Source of the DNA: Cherax quadricarinatus
Lineage: Eukaryota > Arthropoda > Malacostraca > Decapoda > Parastacidae
NCBI RefSeq assembly: GCF_038502225.1
Contig: NC_091369.1
Coordinates: forward strand, 8,084,581 to 8,148,580
Length of the DNA: 64,000 nucleotides
Direction: 5' to 3'
Below are positions 36,948-47,842 of this stretch, piece after piece (positions within the stretch are counted from its first letter, which is position 1; the number at the start of each line of letters is the position of its first letter). The translations under genes and the position numbers were made by a program. Under the pieces are notes generated by a model. The model worked only from the letters and a program-made list of their open reading frames with translations. It did not search any database and was not told the DNA's origin.

Positions 36948-39143
36948 AAAAAAATTTTTTTTTTTTTCAACGTCGGCCGTCTCCCACCGAGGCAGGGTGA
37001 CCCAAAAAAGAAAGAAAATCCCCAAAAAGAAAATACTTTCATCATCATTCAACACTTTCACCACACTCGCACATTATCACTGTTTTTGCAGAGGTGCTCA
37101 GAATACACAGTTTAGAAGCATACACATATAAAGATACACAACATATACCTCCAAACTGCCAATATCCCAAACCCCTCCTTTAAAGTGCAGGCATTGTACT
37201 TCCCATTTCCAGGACTCAAGTCCGACTATATGAAAATAACAGGTTTCCCTGAATCCCTTCACTAAATATTACCCTGCTAACACTCCAACAGATCGTCAGG
37301 TCCCAAGTACCATTCGTCTCCATTCACTCCTATCTAACACGCTCACGCACGCTTGCTGGAAGTCCAAGCCCCTTGCCCACAAAACCTCCTTTACCCCCTC
37401 TCTCCAACCCTTTCGAGGACGACCCCTACCCCGCCTTCCTTCCCCTATAGATTTATATGCTTTCCATGTCAATCTACTTTGATCCATTCTCTCTAAATGA
37501 CCAAACCACCTCAACAACCCCTCTTCTACCCTCTGACTAATACTTTTATTAACTCCACACCTTTTCCTAATTTCCACACTCCGAATTTTCTGCATAATAT
37601 TTACACCACACATTGCCCTTAAACAGGACATCTACACTGCCTCCAACCGTCTCCTCGCTGCTGCATTTACCACCCAAGCTTCACACCCATATAAGAGTGT
37701 TGGTACTACTATACTTTCATACATTCCCTTCTTTGCCTCCATAGATAACATTTTTTGACTCCACATATACCTCAACGCACCACTCACCTTTTTTCCCTCA
37801 TCAATTCTATGATTAACCTCATCCTTCATAAATCCATCCGCCGACACATCAACTCCCAGGTATCTGAAAACATTCACTTCTTCCATACTCCTCCTCCCCA
37901 ATTTGATATCCAATTTTTCTTTATCTAAATCATTTGATACCCTCATCACCTTACTCTTTTCTATGTTCACTTTCAACTTTCTACCTTTACACACATTCCC
38001 AAACTCATCCACTAACCTTTGCAATTTTTCTTTAGAATCTCCCATAAGCACAGTATCATCAGCAAAAAGTAACTGTGTCAATTCCCATTTTGAATTTGAT
38101 TCCCCAAAATTTAATCCTACCCCTCTCCCGAACACCCTAGCATTTACTTCCTTTACAACCCCATCTATAAATATATTAAACAACCATGGTGACATTACAC
38201 ATCCCTGTCTAAGACCTACTTTTACCGGGAAGTAGTCTCCCTCTCTTCTACACACCCTAACCTGAGCCTCACTATCCTCATAAAAACTCTTTACAGCATT
38301 TAATAACTTACCACCTATTCCATATACTTGCAACATCTGCCACATTGCTCCTCTATCCATTCTTCATATGCCTTTTCTAAATCCATAAATGCAATAAAAA
38401 CTTCCCTACCTTTGTCTAAATCCTGTTCACATATATGCTTCAATGTAAACACTTGATCTACACATCCCATACCCACTCTGAAACCTCCTTGCTGATCCGC
38501 AATCCTACATTCTGTCTTACCTCTAATTCTTTCAATTATAACCCTACCGTACACTTTTCCTGGTATACTCAGTAAACTTATTCCTCTATAATTTTTACAG
38601 TCTCGTTTGTCCCCTTTCCCTTTATATAAAGGGACTATACATGCTCTCTGCCAATCCCTAGGTACCTTCCCCTCTTTCATACATTTATTAAACAAAAGTA
38701 CCAACCACTCCAACACTATATCCCCCCCTGCTTTTAACATTTCTGTCATGATCCCATCAGTTCCAGCTGCTTTACCTCCTTTCATTCTACGTAATGCCTC
38801 ACGTGCCTCCCCCACACTTACATTCTGCTCTTCTTCACTCATGACCAGTGCATGAAATTACTGCCTCTCTTTCTTCCTTAACATTTAAAAGTTCCTCAAA
38901 ATATTCTCGCCATCTACCTAATACCTCCATCTCCCCATCTACTAACTCCCCTACTCTGTTTTTAACTGACAAATCCATACTTTCCCTAGGCTTTCTTAAC
39001 TTGTTTAACTCACTCCAAAATATTTTCTTATTTTCATTAAAATTTCTTGACAGTGCCTCTTCCACTCTATCATCTGCTCTCCTTCTGCACTCTCTCACCA
39101 CTCTCTTTACCTTTCTTTTACTCTCTGAAGTGTTCAGCATTTA
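36948..39143 (-). mobile_element. LINE-B copy inside FANCD2 intron
   Basis: 5'-truncated element from 39143 to the A-rich 3' end at 36948 (poly-T on the plus strand). The coding part ends at 37296. The 3' UTR has CCACCGAGGCAGGGTGACCC and TCCTTTAAAGTGCAGGC, both repeated in the short tails listed below. It is the longer of the two LINE-B copies. Confidence 0.9.
37296..39140 (-). pseudogene. LINE-B reverse transcriptase, three lesions
   Basis: Frames 39140-38835, 38842-38315, 38360-37632 and 37631-37296 are successive parts of one RT. They cover an upstream linker (SKRKVKRVVRECRRRADD), PLYKGKGDK, NYRGISLLSIPGK, FMDLEKAY, GLRQGCVMSPWLFN, LLFADDTVLMG and RGRGRPRKGW. Breaks are a small deletion near 38840, a frame change near 38350 in AYDRVDR, and an in-frame TAG at 37629-37631 where the other copy has GAG. 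The FADD box is intact. It cannot make full enzyme. Confidence 0.9.
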
Positions 39144-39178
39144 AAAGTATGTTTATGAAAGCCTTAATGATTTCTTAC

Positions 39179-39302
39179 CTTGAGTGGTGATCCCTGAATA
39201 ATATCCACAATCTTTGCAGTTAGTATGTCAGAGTCCACAATGCAGTCTAACCATTTGAGGTTGGCCAATACTAGGTTTGGAATGTTTGCTTGACTGCTGC
39301 TT
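39179..39302 (-). CDS. FANCD2: FANCD2 coding exon 4
   Basis: Acceptor TTCCTACAG, donor AAG|GTAAG; 124 nt, phase 2 in and phase 0 out. It reads ANIPNLVLANLKWLDCIVDS and ILTAKIVDIIQ, close to the conserved NIPRL...LKWLD segment of FANCD2. A truncated LINE-B ends only about 35 bp downstream of its donor (39143), so an insertion lies almost on the splice site. Confidence 0.85.
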
Positions 39303-39878
39303 CTGTAGGAAAAACAGAAGCTGTTATCAACAAAAGACATGGAATTAAAGGAAAATCTGAAACCCTTGTCAGGCTAAAAGTAGATAACAGACTAAGAGAA
39401 GATAACGAACTAATTAAAAATAAACTACTGTACCATCACACTTCTACTGTATCATCACCTCTTAATTAATTATCCAATCACTATATAATTTGATTTTTAA
39501 AAACCCATTTGCTCTAAGTACAGAATGTCCTGTACTGCTCTTTATAATAAATAGTAGTGCTGTATGACAAACATGGGTTAGTGCTATTTTGCAAATCTAA
39601 TTATTTAATACTATATATAGACAGTAACTAGCTGACAATGTAGCCAATGAGATGGCTAAGACCATTTGTGTCAAGACCATAATGAATTACTGATGAACTT
39701 TATTTAATTTTAAAGACCATATGAAGTAGCATAATCCCATCTGTTTGCAGCTATGTACATCTCAAATATCGTGTAAAGGCAAGTGCCCCAATATACTGTA
39801 CCTAAGAGGGGATGGGGAGTCTGAAGAATGAATGTACCATATACATATGATCATGTATATGAATGTAACAAAACTTAC

Positions 39879-40015
39879 TCATCATCGTTGGCAACCTCCA
39901 GAAGCTTTTCTGTTAACAGTGTAATAAGGCATGGTTGGAGCTCTTCTATGTTGAGACATAAACGAATAAGGGAGTCCTGTTGTCCTCCACGTGCAGTTAC
40001 ACAATCTTTTTCTGT
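39879..40015 (-). CDS. FANCD2: FANCD2 coding exon 3
   Basis: Acceptor TTTTTTCAG, donor GTAAGT; 137 nt, phase 0 in and phase 2 out. It reads SLIRLCLNIEELQPCLITLL and TEKLLEVANDDE, matching the FANCD2 pattern SLIKLLLGI..LQP..I..L.EKLPE. Confidence 0.85.
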
Positions 40016-40139
40016 CTGAAAAAAGGCAAGTGTAGTTTCACTAAACTAGACAAATTATAGTGCCCTGCTACTTAACCCATAAAAATATTAAAATCATTCA
40101 TAACATTATAACATCACTCATGAAATCGTAATAACCCGA

Positions 40140-40262
40140 CTGCAAAAAAACCATGGGATGGATAGGGTTTAAACCCATGGCAAGTAAGCCTGGCCTGGAG
40201 TTTTATGACTCATTCACCATGGATTCAAACCCCACCCATTCTGTGGTTTGTTATAACATTAA
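40140..40262. mobile_element. Paired SINE-like fragments with B-box sequence
   Basis: GGATTCAAACCCCACCC on the plus strand, and its opposite GGGTTTAAACCCATGGC just before, look like B-box arms of tRNA-derived SINEs in inverted arrangement. Related to 60985-61085. Short and uncertain. Confidence 0.4.
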
Positions 40263-40314
40263 AAATCTTCTAATATTAACATCTGTGAATGCAAAAGTAA
40301 TGAAGCTGCAGTAC

Positions 40315-40469
40315 CTGAGTATATAGCAGTGCCCATTTCAGCCTTACTGGGTCTTCAATGTGATCCTCTAATCCCTTTACAAACTTTTCAGCTATTTCTG
40401 GCATTCGATAAAGTGGATGAGACTTTAAACTCCATCGAAGATCACGCTGAAAAATTGCCTGATCGCAAT
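40315..40469 (-). CDS. FANCD2: FANCD2 coding exon 2
   Basis: Acceptor TTGATTTTCAG, donor CAG|GTAC; 155 nt, phase 1 in and phase 0 out. It reads QAIFQRDLRWSLKSHPLYR, then FVKGLEDHIED, which fits FANCD2 residues around DQ..FQ..L...L..HP.Y...EEFV.GLE.YIED. Phases join exons 1 and 3 exactly. Confidence 0.85.
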
Positions 40470-40904
40470 CTGAAAATCAAATTACATAAACAAAAGCCAA
40501 TTCTTCCAAAATTTCTGGTAGTTTGTGCTATACAACTTTACATTAAACAGGTTTAACAATGTAATCAGGTAAATACTACCCTGCCTAGTACTAGAATTTT
40601 CAGGTGTGCAGCCTCAATGTAGTGGGAACTAATTAAACCAGAATATTTATTTACATTGCTTGAATGAGCAGTTAATCTGTAAAATGAATAAGCCATACAA
40701 ATACTCCTGTTGAAAAGTTACTGTAGAATATTGATTATTTATGGCATGAAATAGCATGTAAAGCATATTTATATACACAGGAGTCCTAGTGGATGAAACA
40801 ATAAAGCTTATGAGTACTGTATTTCACAGGTAAGGACAAGTATCCATGAACCATCATATAGACAGCTGGACCCTTATATGCTGTCATATTATGGTAGACA
40901 CTGG

Positions 40905-42073
40905 TCAGAGAAATAGCAAACATCGAACTTAAGCTAAAGGAATCTTATAGGAGTCAGGAATCGCGGGGAGAACTAAAAGCCATAAATGAAATCGAAAGAA
41001 ACCCAAAGTATTTTTTTCTTATGCCAAATCAAAGTCGAGAACAACATCCAGTATTGGGCCCCTACTTAAATAGGATGTGTCCTACACAGATGACAGCAAG
41101 GAAATGAGTGAGCTACTCAAGTCCCAGTATGACTCAGTTTTTAGCAAGCCGCTAACCAGACTGAGAGTCGAAGATCAAAATGAATTTTTTATGAGAGCCA
41201 CAGAATTTGGTAAATACAAGCCTATCTGATGTTATCCTGATGCCAAATGACTTTGAACAGGCAATAAATGACATGCCCATGCACTCTGCCCCAGGGCCAG
41301 ACTCATGGAACTCCGTGTTCATCAAGAACTGCAAGAAGCCCCTATCACGAGCTTTTACCATCCTATGGAGAGGGAGCATGGACACGGGGGTCGTCCCACA
41401 GTTACTAAAAACAACAAACATAGCCCTACTCCACAAAGGGGGCAGTAAAGTAATAGCAAAGAACTACAGACCGATAGCACTAACATCCCATATCATAAAA
41501 ATCTTTGAAAGGGTCCTAAGAAGCAAGATCGCCACCCATCTAGATACCCATCAATTACACAACCCAGGGCAAGAGGGGTTTAGAGCAGGTCGCTCCTGTC
41601 TGTCCCAACTACTGGATCACTACGACAAGGTCCTAGATGCACTAGAAGACAAAAAGAATGCAGATGTAATATATACAGACTTTGCAAAAGCCTTCGACAA
41701 GTGTGACCATGGCGTAATAGCGCACAAAATGCATGCTAAAGGAATAACAGGAAAAGTTGGTAGATGGATCTATAATTTCCTCACAAACAGAACACAAAGT
41801 GTAGTAGTCAACAGAATAAAGTCTGAGGCGGCTACGGTGAAACGCTCTGTTCCACAAGGCACAGTACTCGCTCCCATCTTGTTTCTCATCCTCATATCCG
41901 ACATAGACATGGATGTCAGCCAGAGCACCGTGTCTTCCTTTGCAGATGACACCCGAATCTGCATGACAGTGTCTTCCACTGCAGACACTGCAAAGCTCCA
42001 GGCAGACATCAACCAAATCTTTCAATGGGTTGCAGAAAACAATATGAAGTTCAACGATGAGAAATTTAAATTA
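40905..42073 (+). pseudogene. LINE-A reverse transcriptase, N-terminal and catalytic part
   Basis: The reading starts with IELKLKESYRSQESRGELK and NPKYFFSYAK, has a stop near 41073 and a frame change near 41193. It is then open from 41207 for 290 codons. RT landmarks: SAPGPDSWNS; NYRPIALTSH; GFRAGRSCLSQLLDHYD; YTDFAKAFD with the first catalytic Asp; VPQGTVLAPILFL; SSFADDTRI with the FADD pair; NNMKFNDEKFKL where the Tigger enters. The RT would synthesise cDNA from element RNA. The insertion and upstream breaks make it inactive. Confidence 0.9.
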
Positions 42074-43020
42074 CAGTAGACCCTCGACCAACATTGGCAT
42101 CGTATAACGTTAAATCCGACTAGCCATACATTCTAACGCAATATTTTTGCCTCGACCAACGTGATTCGTTCCATTCGAGACACATCCACGTGTGGCCTGC
42201 ACAGTGTTTACAAGCCAGCCACCGCGGTTGCATCCAAACCTACAATCGGAACATTTCATATTATCACAGCGTTTTTAGTGATTGCACCTGCAAAATAAGT
42301 CACCATGGGCCCCAAGAAAGCTTCTAGTGCCATCCCTCTGATAAAAAGGGTGAGAATTAGTATGGAAATTAAGAAAGATTTTGAAGGGTTTGGGGCTAAC
42401 CCTGAGATGCCTATGCCAGTTGTGGAATCCATTGTGCCTACTTCAAAGATTAAGGAAATGTGTGCAAAGTGGGTTGAACTGCAAACCTTTATGGATGAAA
42501 ATCACCCTAACACAGCTATTGCAAGCCGTGCTGGTGACTATTACAATGACAATGTTGTGGCCCATTTTAGACAATCGTAAAGGAACGGGAGGTACAGAGC
42601 TCTATGGACAGATATGTTGTGTGACAAAGGTCCAGTGACTCTCAAGCTAGTCCTAGTGGCATTAAAAGAAGAAGGGAAGTAACCCCGGAAAAGGGCTTGA
42701 CACCAATTCCTAATGGAAGGGGATTACCCTTCTAAACACTAACACCATCCACACTCTCCCCTCCTCCCATCCCATCAATCATCACAAGATCTTCAATAAA
42801 GGTAAGTGTCATGTAATTGTACATGTCTTCTTCAGTTTGTGTGTATTAAAATTAATATTTCATGTGGTAAAATTTTTTTTTTTCAATACTTTGGGGTGTC
42901 AGGAACAGATTAATTTGATTTCCATTATTTCTTATGGGGAAAATTAACTTGACTAACGATAATTTCGACTAACGATGAGCTCTCAGGAATGGATTAATAT
43001 CGTTGGTCGAGGGTCCACTG
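42074..43020 (+). mobile_element. Non-autonomous Tigger inside LINE-A
   Basis: 947 bp between TA duplications (42072-42073 and 43021-43022). Left end CAGTAGACCCTCGACCAAC, right end GTTGGTCGAGGGTCCACTG. Internally it keeps the start of a transposase (MGPKKASS at 42305) spliced by deletion to a C-terminal piece (FEGFGANPEMP, ENHPNTAIASRAGDYY). The catalytic core is missing, so it needed enzyme in trans. Confidence 0.95.
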
Positions 43021-43825
43021 TACTCCGATATGGTAAACATGAGGAAATTAAAACTTCATCAGAGTACAAAACAAATTCCGGCAACAAAATAGAGCGAAAA
43101 ACCAACGTCAAAGACCTGGGAATGATCATGTCGGAGGATCTCACCTTCAAGGACCATAACATTGTATCAATCACATCTGCTAGAAAAATGACAGGATGGA
43201 TAATGAGAACCTTCAAAACTAGGGATAACAAGCCAATGATGACACTCTTCAGGTCGCTTGTTCTATATAGGCTGGAATATTGCTGCACACTAACAGCACC
43301 TTTCAAGGCAGGTGAAATTGCTGACCTAGAAAATGTACAGAGAACCTTCACGGCACGCATAACGGAGATAAAACACCTCAATTACTGGGAGCGCTTGAAG
43401 TTCCTGAATCTGTACTCCCTGGAACGCAGGCGGGAGAGATACATGATTATATACACCTGGAAAATCCTAGAGGGAGTAGTACAGAACTTGCAGACGAAAA
43501 TCACTCACAACGAAAGCAAAAGACTAGGCAGACGATGCAACATCCCCTCAATGAAAAGCAAGGGGTGTCACTAGCATGTTAAGAGACAATACAATAAATG
43601 TCAGGGGCACGAGACTGTTCAAATGCCTCCCAGCATACATGAGGGGGATTACCAACTGACCCCTGGCTGTCTTCAAGCAGGCACTGGACAAGCCCCTAAA
43701 GTCGGTACCTGATCAGCCGGGCTCGTACGTTGGATTGTGTGTGGCCAGCAGTAACAGCCTGGTTAATCAGGCTCTGATCCACCATGAGGCCTGGTCACAG
43801 ACCAGGCCACGGGGGCATTGACCCC
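43021..43825 (+). pseudogene. LINE-A C-terminal region after the Tigger
   Basis: It continues the RT frame with LRYGKHEEIK, KDLGMIMSEDL, ARKMTGWIMRTF, YRLEYCCTL, LNLYSLERRRERYMIIYTWK and MKSKG. It reaches a TAG at 43572-43574, and the residual LFKCLPAYMRGI and PLAVFKQAL segment follows. The frame rejoins exactly if the Tigger and one TA are removed, which proves that the insertion came later. Confidence 0.85.
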
Positions 43826-44108
43826 CGGAACTCTCTCCAGGTAAACTCCAGGTACTGCTGCATATTACATATACATTATACTAAACAAATTTACAGTGAA
43901 AATAATAACTGAGCTCTGCTCAGACCTCTGCAACACAATTGTCCTCAAAGATTTGTTAAGTTATGTATCATGAATTAAGGAAAGATCCTGGACTTCCTTA
44001 TGAAACTGAGAAAGTAAATGAGATAGTAATTATGGACAGGGTAGACTATAGTGGAAAAATGAGCATGTTATTAAAAGACAGGGGTACTTATGTGCCCCTT
44101 AAAATACT

Positions 44109-44216
44109 TTTTTTTTTTTTCAGCAAGTCAGCCATCTCCCACTGAGGCAGGGTGACCCAAAAAAAGAAAGAAAATCCCCAAAAAGAAAATACTTTCATCA
44201 TCATTCAATACTGTGT
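44109..44216 (-). mobile_element. LINE-B 3' tail, 30 bp from a FANCD2 donor
   Basis: Poly-T, CAGCAAGTCAGCCATCTCCC, ACTGAGGCAGGGTGACCC and CATCATCATTCAA are the last ~105 bp of LINE-B. They end about 30 bp downstream of the donor of the first FANCD2 coding exon. Confidence 0.85.
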
Positions 44217-44246
44217 ATGAACTGCAAAATAAATCATCATACATAC

Positions 44247-44469
44247 TCAACAGATTAGGGATGTCTCCTTTCTTCAGTATGTATCCTGCTTTGGACACCA
44301 GCTCACCAAAAAGAGAATCATCATTTAGTGTATCATTCTCTTTTTTGCTCACTTTATTTTGAGATTTTTTCACCTTTCTTGGGCTATCAAACAAGTCTTC
44401 ACTCATTTCTTCTGTATTCACAATCGGCCTTTTTCTTATTCGTGACATCATTGATAATTGATTTAAAAT
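44247..44469 (-). CDS. FANCD2: FANCD2 first coding exon; gene continues to 34606
   Basis: FANCD2 is the nuclear helical-repeat protein that pairs with FANCI, is monoubiquitinated and clamps DNA in interstrand-crosslink repair. This exon has an acceptor at 44470 (TTTTTAACAG), a short 5' UTR, Met codons at 44451 and 44448, and a donor GTATGT at 44246 (205 coding nt, phase 1). The first 40 residues are basic and Ser-rich (RIRKRPIV, SPRKVKKS), as in known FANCD2 N-termini. NDDSLFGELVSKAGYILKKG then matches the conserved start of the helical region. Together the five exons give about 232 codons of a family usually near 1,400. The conserved Lys that receives ubiquitin is not in view. An upstream non-coding exon is implied. 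Confidence 0.85.
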
Positions 44470-44634
44470 CTGTTAAAAATACATATATATGTACAGTAAG
44501 ATGCAATGAAAAAGTATAAAATTAAATTTAGTCTAGCCAGTATATCAGTGAAAATAATAATGTTTCAAATTGGGGCCATAATGCCAACAGTGGTGGTAAA
44601 GAACTAGTAATTGCAGTAGTCCTTTATTTATATA

Positions 44635-44705
44635 TTTTATGTATGAGTGGACATTTTCAAGTATTGTTCTCTACTTGAAAAGCCCACCCATACATAAAAT
44701 TTATC
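44635..44705. repeat. Short imperfect inverted repeat
   Basis: TTTATGTATGAGTGG...TTTTCAAGTA pairs with TACTTGAAAA...CCCATACATAAA. Confidence 0.65.
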
Positions 44706-44756
44706 AATAAAGGACTTCATTATATTTAGTGTCATTTAACATTAATAATAACAATA

Positions 44757-44761
44757 ATACC

Positions 44762-44796
<35 letters not shown>

Positions 44797-44842
44797 TAAT
44801 AAAATAATAAAGACAATAACAGAATAATAATAATAATATTAT
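44757..44842. repeat. (AAT)n microsatellite, interrupted
   Basis: AAT units with occasional GAT, AAC and AAA changes. Confidence 0.9.
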
Positions 44843-45039
44843 ACTACAAGAAAAAGAAAACTACTGATATATGTATATAGATGTATGTGCCATAACTCAA
44901 AGAACCAATTTTTACCACAAGTATAGAACAGCATCACTAAGAATTATCATAAAACAATACAGTATTCACAAATACTATTATAAACCCCATCAGTATGAAA
45001 TAAAACATGTTTACCAGTGTATTATTATCTTCATGGAGA

Positions 45040-45745
45040 GGCACTAATCTGTAGGGGTCAAACCACCACTGTGGATATGATATAATTAGGTTTGATCCAT
45101 CGAACAGGAGAATAGCTTCAATCCTTTGGATCAAAATCCCTTCAGAATTAAGATAAAACACGTGTATACAGAAATTATTTTACAGGATTTAATCACTTCT
45201 AAAGTGCAAGTACACTAAATATATCTTTGGAAATCTAAAGTTTGTTTAAAATTTTCATTTTTAGAGAGATTTTCAAACAACGTGAAATAAATGATAAATC
45301 TCTACATAAATACGTACATGTATGTACTTGAAATTTTGAGTGTATATCCACATTTTGCATAAATGGAGAAATTACTTACACTGAATGTTCACTGTTGTCC
45401 ATACATAGTACTGAAATGGAAATTCTGTAATATCCAAAGGAAGAACATTAAAAACCTAACCAGACAGACTAGGCCATGATTTGTGTAGAGAACCGAGCCT
45501 CCACCAAACCTTGCACTGAACAAATTTAGTACTTCATGAAATACAATGTAATAGCCACGGTTATAACTGGTGACTTTTGCAATCTTTTGTTATTATTATA
45601 TTCATGAGAAAGTGATAATCCATAAGGGTCATGCAGCACCTGGGGAATGGGAGATAATCAGATTTGATCGAAGGAAGAAGACAGAACTAATTCATCGGAT
45701 CAAGAGCCCCTTCCTGGCACCCTTGAGGGGTGAAGCTCTTGTATA
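45040..45745 (-). mobile_element. Two TAA-tail retroposon copies
   Basis: Copies at 45040-45160 (GGTTTGATCCATCGAAC, TTTGGATCAAAATCCCTTC) and 45590-45740 (TTATTATTATATTCATGAG, TCATGCAGCACCTGGGG, CGGATCAAGAGCCCC, CACCCTTGAGGGG). The second keeps the whole family order. Confidence 0.7.
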
Positions 45746-45764
45746 CTTCTTAACAGTAAAGCAT

Positions 45765-46345
45765 CAGACTTTGTTAGGGTGACCAGTATACTATCATTCC
45801 CTTATAAACCTGCACAGTAAATACCCGGCCTTGTAAGGGGGCACAGTAAACTACTCATAGTGCAGGTTGAATGCTGGACAAAGAAGAGACTGTTGCCTGT
45901 AACCTAGTAGCAGAGGCATAAGAAATAGCCGACTGGGAGAGGAACCCAGTGGATATAAGCTACAATAAATTCTTTGTGTGATCTTGTTAGGAGTAAATAG
46001 TATGCTGCCATTCCTTTGTAAGGGTATTCAGCAAACTATCATTGTTGTGTAAAGGTTCTCAATAAACTACTATTCCCCTGTTAGGGTGTTTGATAAGCTA
46101 CCATTTTTACATCATCTTTATATCTCAAATGCTTCTGCTGTCTCCTCTCTATTTGAGTGAAAAAGCTTATGGTGAAGGCAAAACATTTCAGAATACAGAT
46201 ACCTAAGTGTTGTACATGTCTGTCTTACCAACTTTTTGGAACTGCTTACCATTACCACATTATATACATTTATACCATTCCCTAGTTAAGGTGGTCAATA
46301 AACTACTATTCAGCTATTAGGGGGTAATAGTAGACTGCTTCTTGA
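45765..46345. repeat. Degenerate tandem repeat, with Penelope-like fragment
   Basis: Variants of TTAGGGTGTTCAGTAAACTACTATTC recur irregularly (near 45775, 45835, 46025, 46060, 46285). At 46130-46240, GAGTGAAAAAGCTTATGGTG, GGCAAAACATTTC and AGATACCTAAGTGTTG resemble the Penelope-like ends at 8700 and 36700. Confidence 0.5.
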
Positions 46346-46879
46346 GGTATTTCTGACACTTAGCATAATTTGAAAAATGCAATTTTATGTTGGTTTTACA
46401 GTAGAGATATTACTTGACTGCACTAATCTAATTGTAAAAAATGTAACTTAATTTAAAAAAAATCACCTAACCTTACCTAAAATAATCTAACATAACTTAA
46501 TCTTGCCCTGCCATCAGCAGATATGCATCTGAGTTTACACTGTCAGGAACATGGCACAACTCAACCCTAAGTGGTGACTGGCTCAGACATGCAGTGCAAC
46601 CAAAATAAATGTACTATTTTCACTCTATTATCTCTTAAAATAATAATATATACAAAAAATATTTGCCTAGTGCGTGGTGAACATAGGTTGTATATCCTGT
46701 TATATGTATTGTAAAATGTAAATTAATGCTCGATCCTGCCAAGTAGTATATTGACCCAGGAAAAGGGTAGGTATCTCCCATTCAGGGGTAGCTCCAAAAG
46801 TTTTATAAGAGAGGGGCTTAGAGGTGGCAGTCTAGTCGGAAAATAGGGAGGGCTAGGGTCATGTCTAAAAGTAGCATTA

Positions 46880-47180
46880 TTATTAATTTTAAGATAAGAT
46901 TTGTTGGAATTTTTTTTACCTGGGGGAGGGTTAGTCACCCAGGATAACCCACGAAAGTCAGTGAGTCATCGAGGACTGTTTGTCTTATTACCATTGGGGT
47001 CCTTCAATCTTGGCCCCCAGGATGTGACCCATACCAGTCAACTAACACCCAGGTACCTACTTACTGCTAGGTGAACAGAGACAGCAGGTGTAAGGAAACA
47101 TGCCCAACGTTTCTACCCGTATCTGGGATTGATCCACAGACGATCATTGCATGAGGTGAGAGCGTTCCCAACTGGAAGAT
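46880..47180 (-). mobile_element. SINE-Val copy, decayed head
   Basis: TTAAGATAAGATTTGTTGG, CACCCAGGATAACCCACG, CCCATACCAGTCAACTAAC and GCTAGGTGAACAGAGACAG follow the SINE-Val order in reverse. Confidence 0.8.
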
Positions 47181-47189
47181 AGAATTTTA

Positions 47190-47500
47190 GGGAGTATATC
47201 TACCTGGAGTATACTTGGAGAGGGTTTTGGGGATCAACGCCCCTACGGCCCGGTCTGTGACCAGGACTCACTGTGGATCAGGGACTGATCGACCAAGATG
47301 TTACTGCTGGCTACACGTAAACTGACATACAAACTACAACCCGGCTGGTCAGATACTGACTTTAGGTGCCTGTCCAGCGCCTTCTTGAAGACAGCCAGGA
47401 GTCTATTGGTAATCCCTCCTTATGTATGCTGGGAGGCAGTTGAACAATCTTGGGTCCCTGACACTTATTGTCTCTTAGCATACTCAGCCTTCCCCCCCTT
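47190..47500 (-). mobile_element. LINE-A 3' end, minus strand
   Basis: Reverse of the LINE-A terminus and last ~90 codons: TACCTGGAGTATACTTGG, GGATCAACGCCCCTACG, CTTCTTGAAGACAGCCAGG, TCCCTGACACTTATTGTC. Confidence 0.8.
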
Positions 47501-47842
47501 TCCCCATTTGCCTCTCACTGGCACTGCCCCTGCTCCAGTTCCTTAGAACAAGAACTTTTAGTCTGCTTCATGATACCTTAAAGAATAAAAACACAATACC
47601 ATGGCTGGAATTAATCACCAAAAACCTGCACTTAGAAGAGGAAGTAAGTTTATTTCGGTACAGATATAAAATGTGTACAATTATCATACAGGCAAGGAAG
47701 AAGACTGACAATACTAATGAAAGACACACAAACTAGTCTGGGTATTTTTTTTAAACACACTGGCCAAGGGCAGGAGAAAAAAAAATTGGGCTGTAAAAAT
47801 TAAAGACAATGAAACAGTTTCTCCAACAAAAAATTGACAATA

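Larger units (their letters stand above)
40905..43860 (+). mobile_element. LINE-A non-LTR retrotransposon split by a Tigger
   Basis: 5'-truncated element. Coding sequence runs 40905-42073, is interrupted by the Tigger at 42074-43020, and resumes at 43021 to about 43825. The terminus CTCTCCAGGTAAACTCCAGG is shared by all LINE-A 3' fragments in the window. It lies upstream of FANCD2 exon 2 within its first visible intron. Confidence 0.9.

Noticed and set aside
41152..42025. Minus-strand frames over LINE-A (41436-41152 and 42025-41642)
   Set aside because: Antisense of clear RT coding.
42305..42638. Stand-alone gene starting MGPKKASS
   Set aside because: It is a transposase start fused by deletion to its C-terminal part inside a TA-flanked MITE.
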